Positions 11,268 to 22,553 of a stretch of DNA of 64,000 nucleotides are shown here, piece after piece (positions within the stretch are counted from its first letter, which is position 1; each line of letters starts with the position of its first letter). Under the pieces are notes generated by a model. The model was not told the DNA's origin, did no database searches, and worked only from the letters and a program-made list of their open reading frames with translations. Both the position numbers and the translations under genes were made by a program. The stretch is from Nigrospora sphaerica. Its lineage: Eukaryota; Ascomycota; Sordariomycetes; Amphisphaeriales; Apiosporaceae. The stretch spans positions 248,001 to 312,000 of the forward strand of contig JAGVVL010000002.1 of the NCBI GenBank assembly GCA_018287875.1, given 5' to 3'.

Positions 11268-14200
11268 GGTGACTGGGTGGTGGTTTTCTTTTCTTGTCCT
11301 TGGTCGGTAGTAGATTTCACGAAGAATGGGGGTTGACGATAGTCGAGTTGGATGGTTGGCAAGAGGGGCGTGAAGATGTGGTTGATCCGGCTTGCGGGTA
11401 AAGAATGAAGTTGACTGCAGTCGATACAGAGAAAGCGAGTGTCTGAAGCTCAAAAGAGAGTTCGAAGGGAATGAATGCAAGACCGATCGTGGTTGAGTCT
11501 GATGAGGCAAGAGAAGAAATGTTTCAATCGGGCGAGGACGACCAGCCTTATATCGACCTCGACCTGGACCTGGTGATGGACGGGAGCGGGGGTTCACGTC
11601 AGATACCGGCCTCGTCGTCGTCTGGTTGGGGCTCACATGGCACGCCGTTGCCAACGGTATCATGGCCGGCCCCTCCTCTTCCCCCTCCAGCGGCTGAGGT
11701 TGTCCATGCTCTCGAAGCCAAGAGCCGCGCGGGCAGTGTGGCTCCAACCCCAGCTGGCAATCAACTTGACAAAGCCACTTGTTTTGCCTATAGCTCGCGA
11801 GATTGCAACGGCAGGGGGGAGGGGAGCCTGACAGAACAGAGGAACAGGGATGAAAGCCTTGGCGATGGGTTTGCCTGTACCCCCCTTTCCGCCGGTACCC
11901 TAGAACAGTGATGCGCTGGACAGAATGGGGGAGAAGACTAGGTCATTTTGGTCTCATCGGCGCGGGTTGGAGACGCAACTTCGGACGAACAGGGATAGGG
12001 GGGCGATTGCGGCTCTTGGTGGACGCGTTCCTGTTCTTGGCGGGAGCTTGTATTTCGACCGAATGGGGCCAGCCAGCAAATGGCTACAGAGCCAGCAACC
12101 GTATAGAGTCTACTACGCATGCAGCCCAGATTGGGAGGCAGGCAGGCATAGGAATTCGGGCCCTTCGGCTTCTCGAGAGAGCCTTGGCACGCCTTGCGAG
12201 GAGGACCTGTAGAAAAGTCAGGGCGTCCCGGTCCAACGACGAAAGCAGCGGCCAATGGGGGGGGGTGGTAAGCACGCGCGCCGCCAGGGACGCGGGAATG
12301 AACGTGCTGGCGGCTCGCAAGCCGGCCGAAATGGGATTTAGTCCAGCCAGGCTGGCCCGTCAGCCCGGGAAGCGCAATCAAGAGGCTCAAGCGGACGGGC
12401 CACCGCCAATATACATGCTGCTTTTCCCATCTGAGGTTTGTTTATCGTAGAGGCGCTAAGACGGGCTATCTACTATTTCTCTCGTCGCCTCATCGTCGCT
12501 AGCTCGATGCGGGATTGGAGGAGCGGGAACGTTTATGTCGTTCGTGTAATGGTACCTACCTAGAACACCATACAGAGGCAGCACTACTTTTTCGGCCAAC
12601 CGAGTGGGTTTTATTGGCTACATGTACATACATGTGCTTTAGTGCGGTTGCCTTATTTGCCCCGCCTCAAGCAGCCGGAATATTACAAGGTTACTTCTGC
12701 TGCCTCACAGGCCCGCCAGGCACGCGCACATCGAGGTCCGTGAGTGTAGACGCGTCTTCCATGAGGAGTACAACGCAAACGGTACGTCCCGGTAATAAGC
12801 AGGCCTTCTACATATTCCACACGACTCTAGTGTGTAGTTGGGATCCGCTCCGCCCGCATCCCCCACCATCATCCCTCGGCCGTGGAATCGATCGCAACGC
12901 CCCTTCCGTCTCTCTCTCCCTTCCCCCCGCTCCCTTCCGGCCTTTTCACACACACACACACACACACACTCTCTCTCTCTCTCTCTTTCTTTCTCACACA
13001 CACACACAGTCCTCTGATTCCCTGCACCTCCCCTCCCAACCTCTTGTACATACTCACCATGATTCCATACCCATCTAGGCCTTGACCCCCACCCAACCAA
13101 GAACCGCGAGTTGCTGGGCGCGGCTGGTCCGAAAAGACCGAAAACAATCCAGCGGGCCCCCACCATCACCCCTGCACGCAGAAAAAGGGCCTTTATCAAT
13201 CTGCGACAAGCCCCGCCACTTGCCGAGCCCACCCAAGGAACTTTAACGGCCGGGCGGGCGGCCAGACCCATGAAGCCGATTTACACCGTAGCGGCCGGTG
13301 CCAGGGCTGTCCCGACAATTGGCGCTCTCCCAGACTTCTTACTTCTGTGACCTGGAAAGCCAAGGTGCAGGGGCCGCGACGACGGGCTTCCTGGGAAACG
13401 AATCGAACCTCGGCTACTTTAACCGAGCCGGATCACACAAGCTTCAACCCCCCGTAACGGGTTGTTGGTCCGGGACGGAGGAATCTTGGGCCCATGGAAC
13501 TCCTTCCGTCCCGCGCGCGCGTCCCGGTTTTTCACCCCCGCTTGTTTGGTATTTCCGTCCCCTGACAGCTAGTCGACTGCGGGCGGTATGTACTTCGTAG
13601 GTAGGCATTCGAACTTGGGCAGGTGCACGCATGGTGAATGCAAGCAGCAGCAGCCCCGGGTGGGGCCGTCCCTGTCCCTTCCACCTCGCCCTGCCTTGTC
13701 ACTGGCCCGCTTAACCGAAAACCAACCTTTGCGGACCTGACTACAGACCGAGCCTTCACGCGTAACATACCTATGGACGCACGTACGACACGGGAACTCA
13801 TGCTACCAGTTTGTTCCTCTCGCTAGCTTGCCCTCGCTAACCGCGAGCCCCTTGCAGCCGCTGCACGACGGGATGAAAAACGTGGAATTGGGCTAGGGGG
13901 CGGGGGGGAAAAGGGGGGAGGGCCGCGGGTGCCTCGACTCTCGTCTGTCTCAGGCGAACCGCCACCCCGTTGTCATCTCGTCTACGCTGCACTCAGGAGA
14001 GGAATAATGAGCAGTCAGAAAAGACCGCCCGGCTCTGGCGCCCGGGGCGAAGTTGCTGATGCCAAGGCCCTTCGTAATGAGGCAGTGATCTATGGGTAAG
14101 TACTTACATTCTCAGCTCAAATGAACGCCTCACTTCTTAAGATTCTCTCTCCGTTTGTAAAGTATGCGGATCTATGCAGATGTGTCAATCTATAGAGGCA

Positions 14201-14591
14201 ATGGGGACTGCGGCATATAAGCGTAAATTCCACTGAGATGGGGGAGAATGCAGTAATTAAGGAAACGCCCTACTGTGTACGCATCGGCTGTAACCGAACA
14301 CCACCTTATCCGGTCAACCCGCCAGGGCACGCACCATCCATCCCAAGTTCCTTGCCCTTTCGTCCGAACTTGTGCACATACCAAGCTTTGCCAAGCGAGC
14401 GTGGGTCAAGGGGGCCAGCAGCCATGGCGGGACGGACAGCGATTTCCGGGGGACCAGGCAACCACCACACGCGACGCTTGCCCACCCTGGGCTCGTCATT
14501 GGGCACGCCAACTTTTCCTTGGCAACCAGGGGGAGAAGGGGCGGGGGGGGAATGAGGGATAGCCAGAACCGCCTGCCGCATTCCGGGGGGT
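11268..14591. other. Long intergenic stretch, no supported gene
   Basis: 3.3 kb with many short open frames on both strands, none with recognisable domains or consistent splicing. It includes the AA9 promoter and the 3' flank of the protease gene. A compound CA/CT microsatellite lies at 12947-13008. Confidence 0.6.
12947..13008. repeat. Compound CA-CT-CA microsatellite
   Basis: A (CA)n tract runs into (CT)n, then a short T-rich spacer and a second (CA)n tract, all within about 62 bp of non-coding DNA. Confidence 0.9.
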
Positions 14592-15940
14592 CTACCTAGG
14601 GAAACCGCCTGCCGGGCCTTCGGCACCGTTGTACAGCAAGGGCTCCATCACTCCGGGTTTGGGCGCGCCCTTACCCAACCAGCGGATTACGGCACACCAG
14701 TTGACGGGATTGGGCCGCGCGGGGTTGAACGTGGGCGCGTGCAGGTTCATGAGGTAGGCGGCGAGGCCGGCGACGTGCGGCGCCGCCGACGAGGTGCCGC
14801 TGGACACAACCTGGTGGCGTCGCCCCTTCGGCGCATCGGGCGACGCTAGCGACAGGATGCGGACGCCGGGCGCCCAGATATCGACGCCGGGCCCAAAGTT
14901 GGAGAAGTCGGCGCGGTACCCTTGCTGGTCGTGCGCCCCCACGTTGCACGCCGACGGTTCGGCCCCAGGCGTCTCGAGCCTCGCGTCCTTGCGCGCGTTG
15001 CCCGCCGCCGTGACGACGAACATGCCTCTCCTCGCCACCTGACGGACCGCATCCATCTGGGCATCACGGCTCTGCGTTAGGTTTCCCCCCACCGAGAGGT
15101 TAATGACGGCCCGCCCGAGGACGCCGCGCCGCTCTGCGTCCGAGTGCGCCCAGGCGATCCCCTGAATCACGTCGGCCGCCTTGCCATGGCCGTCTCCGTC
15201 CAGGACCTTGATGGCCACCAGCTGTGTCTTCTTGGCCACGCCGTAGGTGCGACTGCCGATGATGCCCGCGACGTCTGGTGAGGGGTACTTGTGTCAGCCA
15301 TCGTCGCCGCCGGGCGAGGACTTGCCAAGGACTCGGGAGGGGAGTACCTACGTGTGCCATGGCCAAAATCGTCAACTTGGACCTCAGGCCTTAACTGGCC
15401 CTGCAAATGCGTCATTCCCCACTCGGCGCGGCCCTCAAACTCGTCGCTCGCGATGTCGATGCCCGAATCCATTACGTAGACCACCGTGCCGTTGCCTGCC
15501 GACTCGTCAAACATGTACTTATACCGAGGCCCGTGTTGACCTTGGGGATCCCTGTGTGAGATGGCTCCGAGGTTCCAGTTGTTCGTATCCTCCTCCATCA
15601 TGCCGTACGCTGACACGTCGTGGTTAGGTTGGACGTAGGCGACTTCGGGGTGCTGCGCAACGCGCTCGGCCGCATCCTGGCCGGCCGGGGTCAGCGAGAC
15701 AACTCGACACGACACAGTAACTGAGGGCACTCTTACCTCGGAGCCAGAAAACGCATAGCCCTGGAAGGACCCAAGTTCGAAGCTGTGCTGATGGGTTGCC
15801 CCCAGATCTTGCAACATGGCCGCATGTCGCCGGAATGGGCCGCGGGAGAAGCGAGTGTCGTCAAGTACGGCAATCCACTCGGGATCTGTTGCATAAACGC
15901 CCAAGCTTGCAAGATACAGAGGCAAAATCAAGAGCCTCAT
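14592..15940 (-). CDS. Subtilisin-like serine protease (S8) with inhibitor I9 propeptide
   Basis: Exons 15940-15737, 15676-15352 and 15274-14592 give 403 residues. The signal peptide is about residues 1-17, the I9 propeptide about 20-95, then the protease domain. The triad is Asp138 (VYVMDSGID), His174 (DFGHGTHVAG, restored by the 77-bp second intron) and Ser338 (SSGTSSAAPHVAG), with the oxyanion Asn269 in VTAAGN. The first intron (15677-15736) is 60 bp, in frame and stop-free, so it is easily missed; removing it gives FSGSE-DAAERVAQHPEVAYVQP, the normal propeptide end. It has a GTAAGA donor and a CTGAC branch point. It is a secreted or vacuolar endopeptidase. Another in-frame ATG lies at 16015 but would bury the signal peptide. 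Confidence 0.9.
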
Positions 15941-16480
15941 CGTAAAAATTTTGACGTGTGACTGGCCCCGCTGGCCCGTATGTGCTGGAGGGAACATAGT
16001 GAGGCCTCGTTGCAAACTCGTGTATGCGTGGGGAAAGGTGCTGCTGAGGTTTGCTACAACCTCCGCAGGTCTTTACCCGATTAATATATCACGACGGAGC
16101 CAGCTGTTCACGGGGCCCGTCGTTAAGGTTGTCTTTGCTCCCATTTGGCGTGTTCGCGCCTCTCGGAAAATGCGCGCCATTTGGTGCAAGTGCCCAGCCT
16201 ACGCGCCGGACCGTGAGTTTACTCACACTTCTGCGCCAAAATAGGAGAGAAAACACCCTTAACCTGAATGGGCTTGTTGGGTTACGGTACGGGGAAGCCA
16301 CCTTTGCGCGCGTCTCCGGTGTCCTAGCCAGCAACTTCACCAGCCACCCTGTGCTGCTAGTGGAACGCAAAGCTGGTTGGGTGGGTGGTCCGTCCCGAAA
16401 TGGTGAGCGCTCTATCCCGCACGAGTTGGCTGTGCGTACTTTTGCCGTAATTTTTGTATTATCTATCGTAACGCCGGCCA
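15941..16480. other. Intergenic between protease and TRM2 genes
   Basis: 540 bp holding the protease promoter and the 3' flank of TRM2. Nothing else is supported. Confidence 0.6.
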
Positions 16481-18271
16481 TTACAGCTCGGCGATCGGCA
16501 CCGCCTCGGGAACGGCTGCGGCATCTACCCTGTTCAACACGGCGACGCCTTCCACATGGCCCGTCTGGGGGAAGAAGTCGAAGCCGCGGAGGCTCTCGAT
16601 GCTGTAGCGAACGTCGCTCTTCTCGCTCGTCTCGCCCTGGGCGGCGACGCCCGTCTCGCCACGGACCATCAGTCCGACGTCGCGCGCCTGCGTGTGTACG
16701 TTGCAGCTCACGTACAGGACGCGCTTGGGGGCAAACTTGAGTAGCTGCTTGATAAAGTTGGCGTCGCAGCCCTTGCGCGGCGGGTCCAGCACCACGACAG
16801 TCTCGTCGGGAGGGAAGTCAAGGCTCTGGAACAACTCGTTGGCGTCGGCGGCGATGAACTTTGTCTGCGACTCGGGGAGCTTGTTGGCCGTGGCGTTCTT
16901 GCGCGCGTACGTGATGGACTCGCCCGCGATGTCAATTCCGATGCTCTGCTTGAAGAGAGACGACAGGGTGATGGTGAAGAGCCCCGATCCCGAGTAGGCA
17001 TCGACGAGGTACTGGATGGGCGGTGCGCCTTCCGAGGCCGGCGGCAGGATGTGTTGGCGGATGTAATCGGTAAAGGGGGGGAGGATGGAGTTGTTGTTCT
17101 GGAAGAAAGAGTTGGCCGGGTTGTGGAAGACGAAGTCGTCGACGTACTCGGTCGACTCGCCCTTGTTGTCGGTGACGCACGTCTTGTAGTCGTTGTACGT
17201 GTCCGTGGCTACTTCGATGCGCCGCGACGGCGACGGCGATCTGGGTGGCTCGGCTGTCTTCTCCTGGCGCTTGGTGCTCTCGCGCAGAAGGATGGTGGCG
17301 CCGCGTTTGTACTTGCCGAACTCGGTGTCCATCCTCTGGCGCTCCAGCTTCAGGCCCATCCTCACGGCATCGGTGGCGATGGGGCAATCCTCAATGTCCA
17401 TGGTTTTGCGGCTTGTTTTGGGGGTGAAGCCAATGGGCGGGCGGCTCTCGAACCTGGCCTCCTTGCCCTTGAACCAGCCCGGCGGGCCGTCGAAATGCGG
17501 CGTCAGCTTGGTCCGGTAGCCGTACTTGAGCGGGCTGCCAATCGTGTCCTGGATGGCCGGAACCAGCTCGGGCGGCAGTTCAGAAAAGTTGCGGAAGGCC
17601 TTCTCCACGATGCGCTTCTTGATCCGCAGTTGCTCGTTGTAGTCGACCATCTGGAACTGGCAGCCCGAGCACTTGCCAAAGTACTGGCAATTGATCCGCG
17701 CGTCATCGCGCTTGGGCGATGGCTTGACGACGGAAAGGAAGTCGGCCACGGTGTAGCCCTCCTTCAAATGGCGGTACGCTTTCACCCTGACCACGTCGCC
17801 AGGGACGGTAAAGGGTACCACGTAGATCTGCTTAGAGCCCTTTTGCTGCGCCAGGCCTTCGCCGGTGGATGACAGCTCGACCACCTCGACCTCGACCTCA
17901 GCGCCCTCTTCCGGGAGGGTCTCCTCGGCAGCCGGCGCATCCTCGACCTCATCCGACTGCTGCGAGAGACGCAGGGCCTGAAGGTCTAATTCGAGAATCT
18001 CTTCGTGGGTGCCCGACTTCATGTCGCGCTCCCGCTTGCGGACCTTCTTCTGCTGCTTTTTATTGAACTTCCCACCGCCCTGGAATGGCCGTTTCCCACC
18101 CGCGCGCTGCTGGGGCGCACCGGCCGGCGGCGCGGGCGCTGCACTCGCCTCGGATGCCATGGTGGCGAGCCTTGCTGCAACAGAGAAGGGGCGAAAAAAA
18201 GCCGATGATAGGGTGACGACAAGCCGCCTTCCGGAAAGAAAGCGGGACGTGAGATGCTGGCAAATGCGCAT
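16481..18271 (-). CDS. TRM2: tRNA (uracil-5-)-methyltransferase
   Basis: A single exon. The first in-frame ATG, 18271, gives 596 residues; a second ATG at 18160 gives 559. After a Lys/Arg-rich N-terminus there is a TRAM-like RNA-binding segment (GEGLAQQKGSKQIYVVPF), a cysteine cluster (CQYFGKCSGC), and a class I methyltransferase domain: SAM-binding VDAYSGSGLFTITL, the loop VLDPPRKGCD, the catalytic cysteine in VLYVSCNVHTQARD, and the C-terminal signature FFPQTGHVEGVAVL. The family methylates U54 of tRNA to ribothymidine. The 37 residues between the two ATGs are Arg-, Ser- and Phe-rich without acids, like a mitochondrial presequence, so both nuclear/cytosolic and mitochondrial forms are possible. 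It is divergent from the gamma-glutamyltransferase gene. Confidence 0.92.
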   Translation of the reverse strand: MRICQHLTSRFLSGRRLVVTLSSAFFRPFSVAARLATMASEASAAPAPPAGAPQQRAGGKRPFQGGGKFNKKQQKKVRKRERDMKSGTHEEILELDLQALRLSQQSDEVEDAPAAEETLPEEGAEVEVEVVELSSTGEGLAQQKGSKQIYVVPFTVPGDVVRVKAYRHLKEGYTVADFLSVVKPSPKRDDARINCQYFGKCSGCQFQMVDYNEQLRIKKRIVEKAFRNFSELPPELVPAIQDTIGSPLKYGYRTKLTPHFDGPPGWFKGKEARFESRPPIGFTPKTSRKTMDIEDCPIATDAVRMGLKLERQRMDTEFGKYKRGATILLRESTKRQEKTAEPPRSPSPSRRIEVATDTYNDYKTCVTDNKGESTEYVDDFVFHNPANSFFQNNNSILPPFTDYIRQHILPPASEGAPPIQYLVDAYSGSGLFTITLSSLFKQSIGIDIAGESITYARKNATANKLPESQTKFIAADANELFQSLDFPPDETVVVLDPPRKGCDANFIKQLLKFAPKRVLYVSCNVHTQARDVGLMVRGETGVAAQGETSEKSDVRYSIESLRGFDFFPQTGHVEGVAVLNRVDAAAVPEAVPIAEL

Positions 18272-18743
18272 CGGCAATACAGAGTACCTTTCACGCCTGT
18301 CGCAAACCGCCAGTCTGCAATGCACGTACTGAGTCTCGAGATGTATGTCCTTACTGGAAAAATGTCACAATTTGCTTGCAATCAGAGCGCGCTGATTGGG
18401 CGGTTCCTGAATAGCGGGGCGTCCAAGCGACAGGGGCTTCGCTTATCGCTACTAGTGGCCGCTTATCGTCTTATCGCCGACGCTTACGTCGTTTCGCGAC
18501 AGGCGGTCATGAAGTGGGCAAGTCATTCGCACCTGCCGCAGGCCTATTTGTCATCCCCTGTGCCGCGTCTTCTGCTCGTCGCATTGAGTCAGGAGAGGGT
18601 CGTTCTTTCTCACCGCCGTGCGTTGTATCTGCTGCTGCGAGTTTTCTCCTGGTTTGTGAGGCATCTTGTGTTACTCGAGGCCTTGTGTTTTTTTGCTTTA
18701 CCTCTCCTTTTCCGGGCCGCTCGTTTCTCGGCCACACTCCAAG
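18272..18743. promoter_or_regulatory. Shared divergent promoter of TRM2 and gamma-glutamyltransferase
   Basis: 472 bp between the two divergent start codons. It must hold both promoters; no specific element is recognised. Confidence 0.45.
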
Positions 18744-20644
18744 ATGAGTGAGTAACACCCGGTAACCGGCATGCTCATACGCAGCCCGCGCCAACTCAAA
18801 CCCGCCCTTGCAGCCCCAAAGCACGTCCGTCCTTACTTACGCCGTGTATTGTACTTTGTCACTGTGGTTACACGCGGTCATGTGGAATCTTTGCTAACAA
18901 GTGGTCTTTCAAAGAAACTGCCGCGCGTCATTGGCCCTTGTGGCTGCTGGCTCCCGCTTCGGCGCTCGCAGGACCAGCATGGGTTTCGCAAGATCAGCTG
19001 GCAATGGGGATTCAGCAGTCACTGGTCCAGTCTCCCGGGGACCATGGTGCTGTCGCCAGCGAGAGCAAGGTCTGTAGCCAGATCGGTGTCGACCTGCTGG
19101 CTCGCGGTGGCAACGCCGTGGATGCCTTTGTGGGAACGCAGCTGTGTGTCGGCGTTATCGGCATGTACCATTCGGGAATCGGCGGCGGCGGGTTCAGTCT
19201 GATTCGGGACAGGAACGGTGAGTATGCCGTCATCGACTACCGCGAATCCGCTCCGTCCGCCGCCTACGAGGACATGTACCAGGGTAATGTGGAGGGTAGC
19301 GTCTGGATGGGTCTTGCCGCCGGCGTGCCCGGCGAATTGCGCGGCCTCGAGACGGCCCACCGCCGGTATGGCCAGCTTCCGTGGCAGGCTGTCGTCCACC
19401 CCGCAGCCCAAGTCGCCCGGACCGGGTTTCCCGTTACCGCGGACCTCATCAGATACATGGATTTCGGCGTGCGGTATGTGCAGAGGAACTTCCTTGTCGA
19501 GGATCCCAGCTGGGCGCAGGACTTTGCTCCCAACGGTACTCTGGTCAAGCTGGGCGATACCATGACGCGCAAGCGCTATGCCGATACGCTGGATGCCGTC
19601 GCCAAGGGCGGTGCCGACGTGTTTTACTCGGGTCCCATGGCCGAAGCCACCATCAACGTGCTCCGGGCCAATAACGGATCCATGACACTTGCCGACATGG
19701 CCAGCTACAAGGCCGTCGCCCGAGAGACGGTCAGCGTCGACTACCGCGGGTACAAAATGGTCTCGAGCGGCGCGCCCTCGAGCGGTGCCGCCTGCCTCCA
19801 GATTCTCAAGATCATGGAGGGCTACCCATCCAAGGACACGGCCGCCACGAACTTGACGCTGCACCGACTGAATGAGGCGATGCGTTTCGCATACGCGGCC
19901 CACCAGCAGATGGGCGACCCCGATTTCGTGGAGGGAATTGACGAGCTTGAGGACATGATGCTGTCGGAGAAGGGTGCCGCCGCCACGCGGCGGCTGATCC
20001 TCGACAACGCAACCCAGCCCGTTGAGCACTACCTGGCCAAGCCATACTACGCCCCCGAAGCCCACGGAACGTCACACATCGTAACTGCCGACAGCAACGG
20101 CATGGCGGTGTCATCCACGACTACGATCAACCTGCTTTTCGGCAACCTGCTGGTGGTTCCGGAGACGGGCGTGATTCTGAACAACGAGATGAACGACTTC
20201 AGCATCCCCGGGGTTCGTAACGAGTTCGGGTACGAGCCGTCGCCGGCCAATTTCATCCGACCGGGCAAGCGGCCGCTGAGCTCCATCACGCCCGTCATGG
20301 TCGAACACCCCAACGGGACGCTCTACGTGACGGTCGGGGCGGCGGGCGGCAGTCGCATTATTAGTTCGACGACGCAGGTGGCGTGGCAGGTTCTGGAACA
20401 CGGCATGGACATGCGACGGGCCATCGAGGCGCCACGGATCCACGACCAGCTGATGCCGAACCGCGTTGAGGTCGAGTGGACCCTTGACAACACCACGGTC
20501 GCGAGCTTGGCCGAGAAGGGCCACAACGTGACGTGGGTGAGGACGGGCGTGAGTGCCGTCCAGGGCATCCTTGTTCAGGGGGACGGCCACTTTCAGGCGG
20601 TCGGTGAGACGCGCCAGAAGAACAGCGCGGGGTTGACGGTGTAG
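18744..20644 (+). CDS. Gamma-glutamyltransferase, secreted or vacuolar
   Basis: The long open frame has no usable ATG at its 5' end. The start is the ATG at 18744, in a coding exon of only 4 nt (ATGA, 18744-18747). A 167-bp intron (18748-18914) follows: GTGAGT donor, GCTAAC branch point at 18893-18898, TTTCAAAG acceptor. Exon 2 is 18915-20644. The join gives MKTAARHWPLWLLAPASALA, a clear signal peptide, and 577 residues in total. The family transfers or hydrolyses the gamma-glutamyl group of glutathione and is made as a precursor that cleaves itself before a threonine; here Thr387 in EAHGTSHI. Other signatures are SGIGGGGF near 88-95, the small-subunit SSTTTINLLFGN, NNEMNDFS and RPLSSITP. It is complete at both ends. 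Confidence 0.93.
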
Positions 20645-21245
20645 ACGGCGATGGGCGACAGGGGGTGTATCTGTAAGGTTACTAATACTCAGGTTCGGTA
20701 CTACCTACGTATAGATTTACAAACGAGATATGTATCAGCAGCTCTTATATAGATATGTGTATCGTTAGAACTCTCTTGCTATACTAAACAGAGAGATACT
20801 GGCGGTGACAGGGGTAGTGTGGGAGTGTTGGAGGTGTCGACGCCATGGGTTTGGTTAGACGTGCTGTAGGAGAGCTGGACCGTTGGTTGGAAGGCCCACT
20901 GATGGAAGGCCCGCTAATGGTGGGCGAGCTTGTTGCCCCGCCAAAAACCCACGCGCCAGGGATGGAGTTCCAGCACTGCAGGTACATACAGTACCTACTG
21001 TTACAGTCAAGCCGACAGGCGCGACGCGCTGCAGACACTTTACGCGTCTTTTCGACAGGTACTCTTCGCGGGAAACCATCCAATCCGCCGTCACCGTCAC
21101 CAGCCCTAGCGACCCAACGAAATCAAACGCGACGGCCGCCCACCGCAACGATCCGCCCGTCCAGTGCCACCCATTTGATACTACCGCGATACTCTCTCCT
21201 TGATCCAATCTCTCGCCTACCGCATTGGCCTGAACCCCCGCCGCC
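20645..21245. other. Intergenic, no supported gene
   Basis: 601 bp holding the 3' flank of the gamma-glutamyltransferase and the promoter of the RFC3-like gene. Confidence 0.6.
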
Positions 21246-22553
21246 ATGTCGGACTACGAGGACGAGATGGACGTCGACGGGCCGGCCGCCGCCAAAGACA
21301 TCACCTTTTCCTCGGACAACACCGCGAAAGGCAAGCGCAGTGCCGCCAACCTCCCGGTCGAAGCCGAAGACAGCCTGCCGTGGGTGGAAAAGTACCGGCC
21401 AGCGACGCTCGACGACGTGTCGGGGCACCAGGACATCCTGGCCACCATCAACAAGTTCGTCGACTCGAACCGGCTGCCGCACCTGCTGCTGTACGGGCCG
21501 CCGGGCACGGGCAAGACGTCGACAGTTCTGGCGCTGGCGCGGCGCATCTACGGGGAGCAAAACATGCGGCAGATGGTGCTGGAGCTCAACGCGTCCGACG
21601 ACCGCGGCATCGACGTGGTGCGCGAGCAGATCAAGACGTTTGCTAGCACCAAACAGATCTTCACCGTCGGCCGCGCGCCCGGCGGCGGCGCCATGGCCGC
21701 CTACAAGCTCATCATCCTCGACGAGGCCGATGCCATGACCAACACGGCCCAGATGGCCCTGCGTCGCATCATGGAGAAGTACACGACCAACACGCGCTTC
21801 TGCGTCATCGCCAACTACACCCACAAGCTGTCGCCCGCTCTGTTGTCGCGCTGCACCCGCTTCCGCTTCAGCCCGCTCAAGGAGGCCGACATCCGCCTCC
21901 TCGTCGACAAGGTCATCGACGAGGAGAATGTTAACATCACCCCCGAGGCCACCGACGCCCTCGTCAAGCTGAGCAACGGCGATATGCGCCGCGCCCTCAA
22001 CGTGCTGCAGGCCTGCCACGCGTCCAGTAAGCAAAAAGCCCCGCCTCGTCCTCCACCTCCTCCTCCCCCTCCTCTCCTTCTTCCTGCTAGCCCCTTGTAC
22101 GCACACACACACATACACACATAACTGACCGATTGCCTCTTGTTCTTTCGCCCGCCGGCAGGCACTCCCATCCGGGTCAAGGGTGAGCCCAAACCGGCCG
22201 AGAAGGACGTTGTGCGCGACAAGATTACGACCGAGACCATCTACATGTGCATCGCGGCGCCGCCGCCCGAGGCCATCGAGAAGATTGCGCAAACGCTACT
22301 GAGCACGAGCGACGTGACGAGCTGCCTGTCGACCATCAACACGCTTAAGACGGCGCACGGACTCGCCCTCGCCGACATCATCACGGCCCTCGCCGAGACC
22401 CTCGCCACCATGGAGGTCAAGCCCGAGGCCATGATCCGCTGGCTCGACGGCCTCGCCGAGATCGAATACCGTCTCGCCGGCGGCGGCAGCGAGGCCATCC
22501 AGACGGGCGCCGTCGTCGGCGTCATACGCGAGGGCTGCGAGCTGGTGGGATGA
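21246..22553 (+). CDS. RFC3: Replication factor C small subunit (RFC3-like)
   Basis: Exons 21246-22026 and 22162-22553 join across a 135-bp intron (GTAAGC to GGCAG) to 390 residues. It is a clamp-loader AAA+ ATPase: LPWVEKYRPATLDDVSGH at 44-61, Walker A GPPGTGKT at 84-91, Walker B LDEAD at 158-162, the SRC arginine-finger motif at 201-203, then the lid and C-terminal collar domain (GDMRRALNVLQA). Five such subunits load the PCNA ring at primer ends in the nucleus. The acidic N-terminal extension before LPWVEKYRP and the ETIYMCIAAPPP segment fit the Rfc3 branch better than Rfc2 or Rfc4, but that choice rests on memory of the family. Confidence 0.93.

Noticed and set aside
11908..12450. 180-codon plus-strand frame downstream of the AA9 promoter
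   Set aside because: No motif, no splice support, and an equally long frame on the opposite strand.
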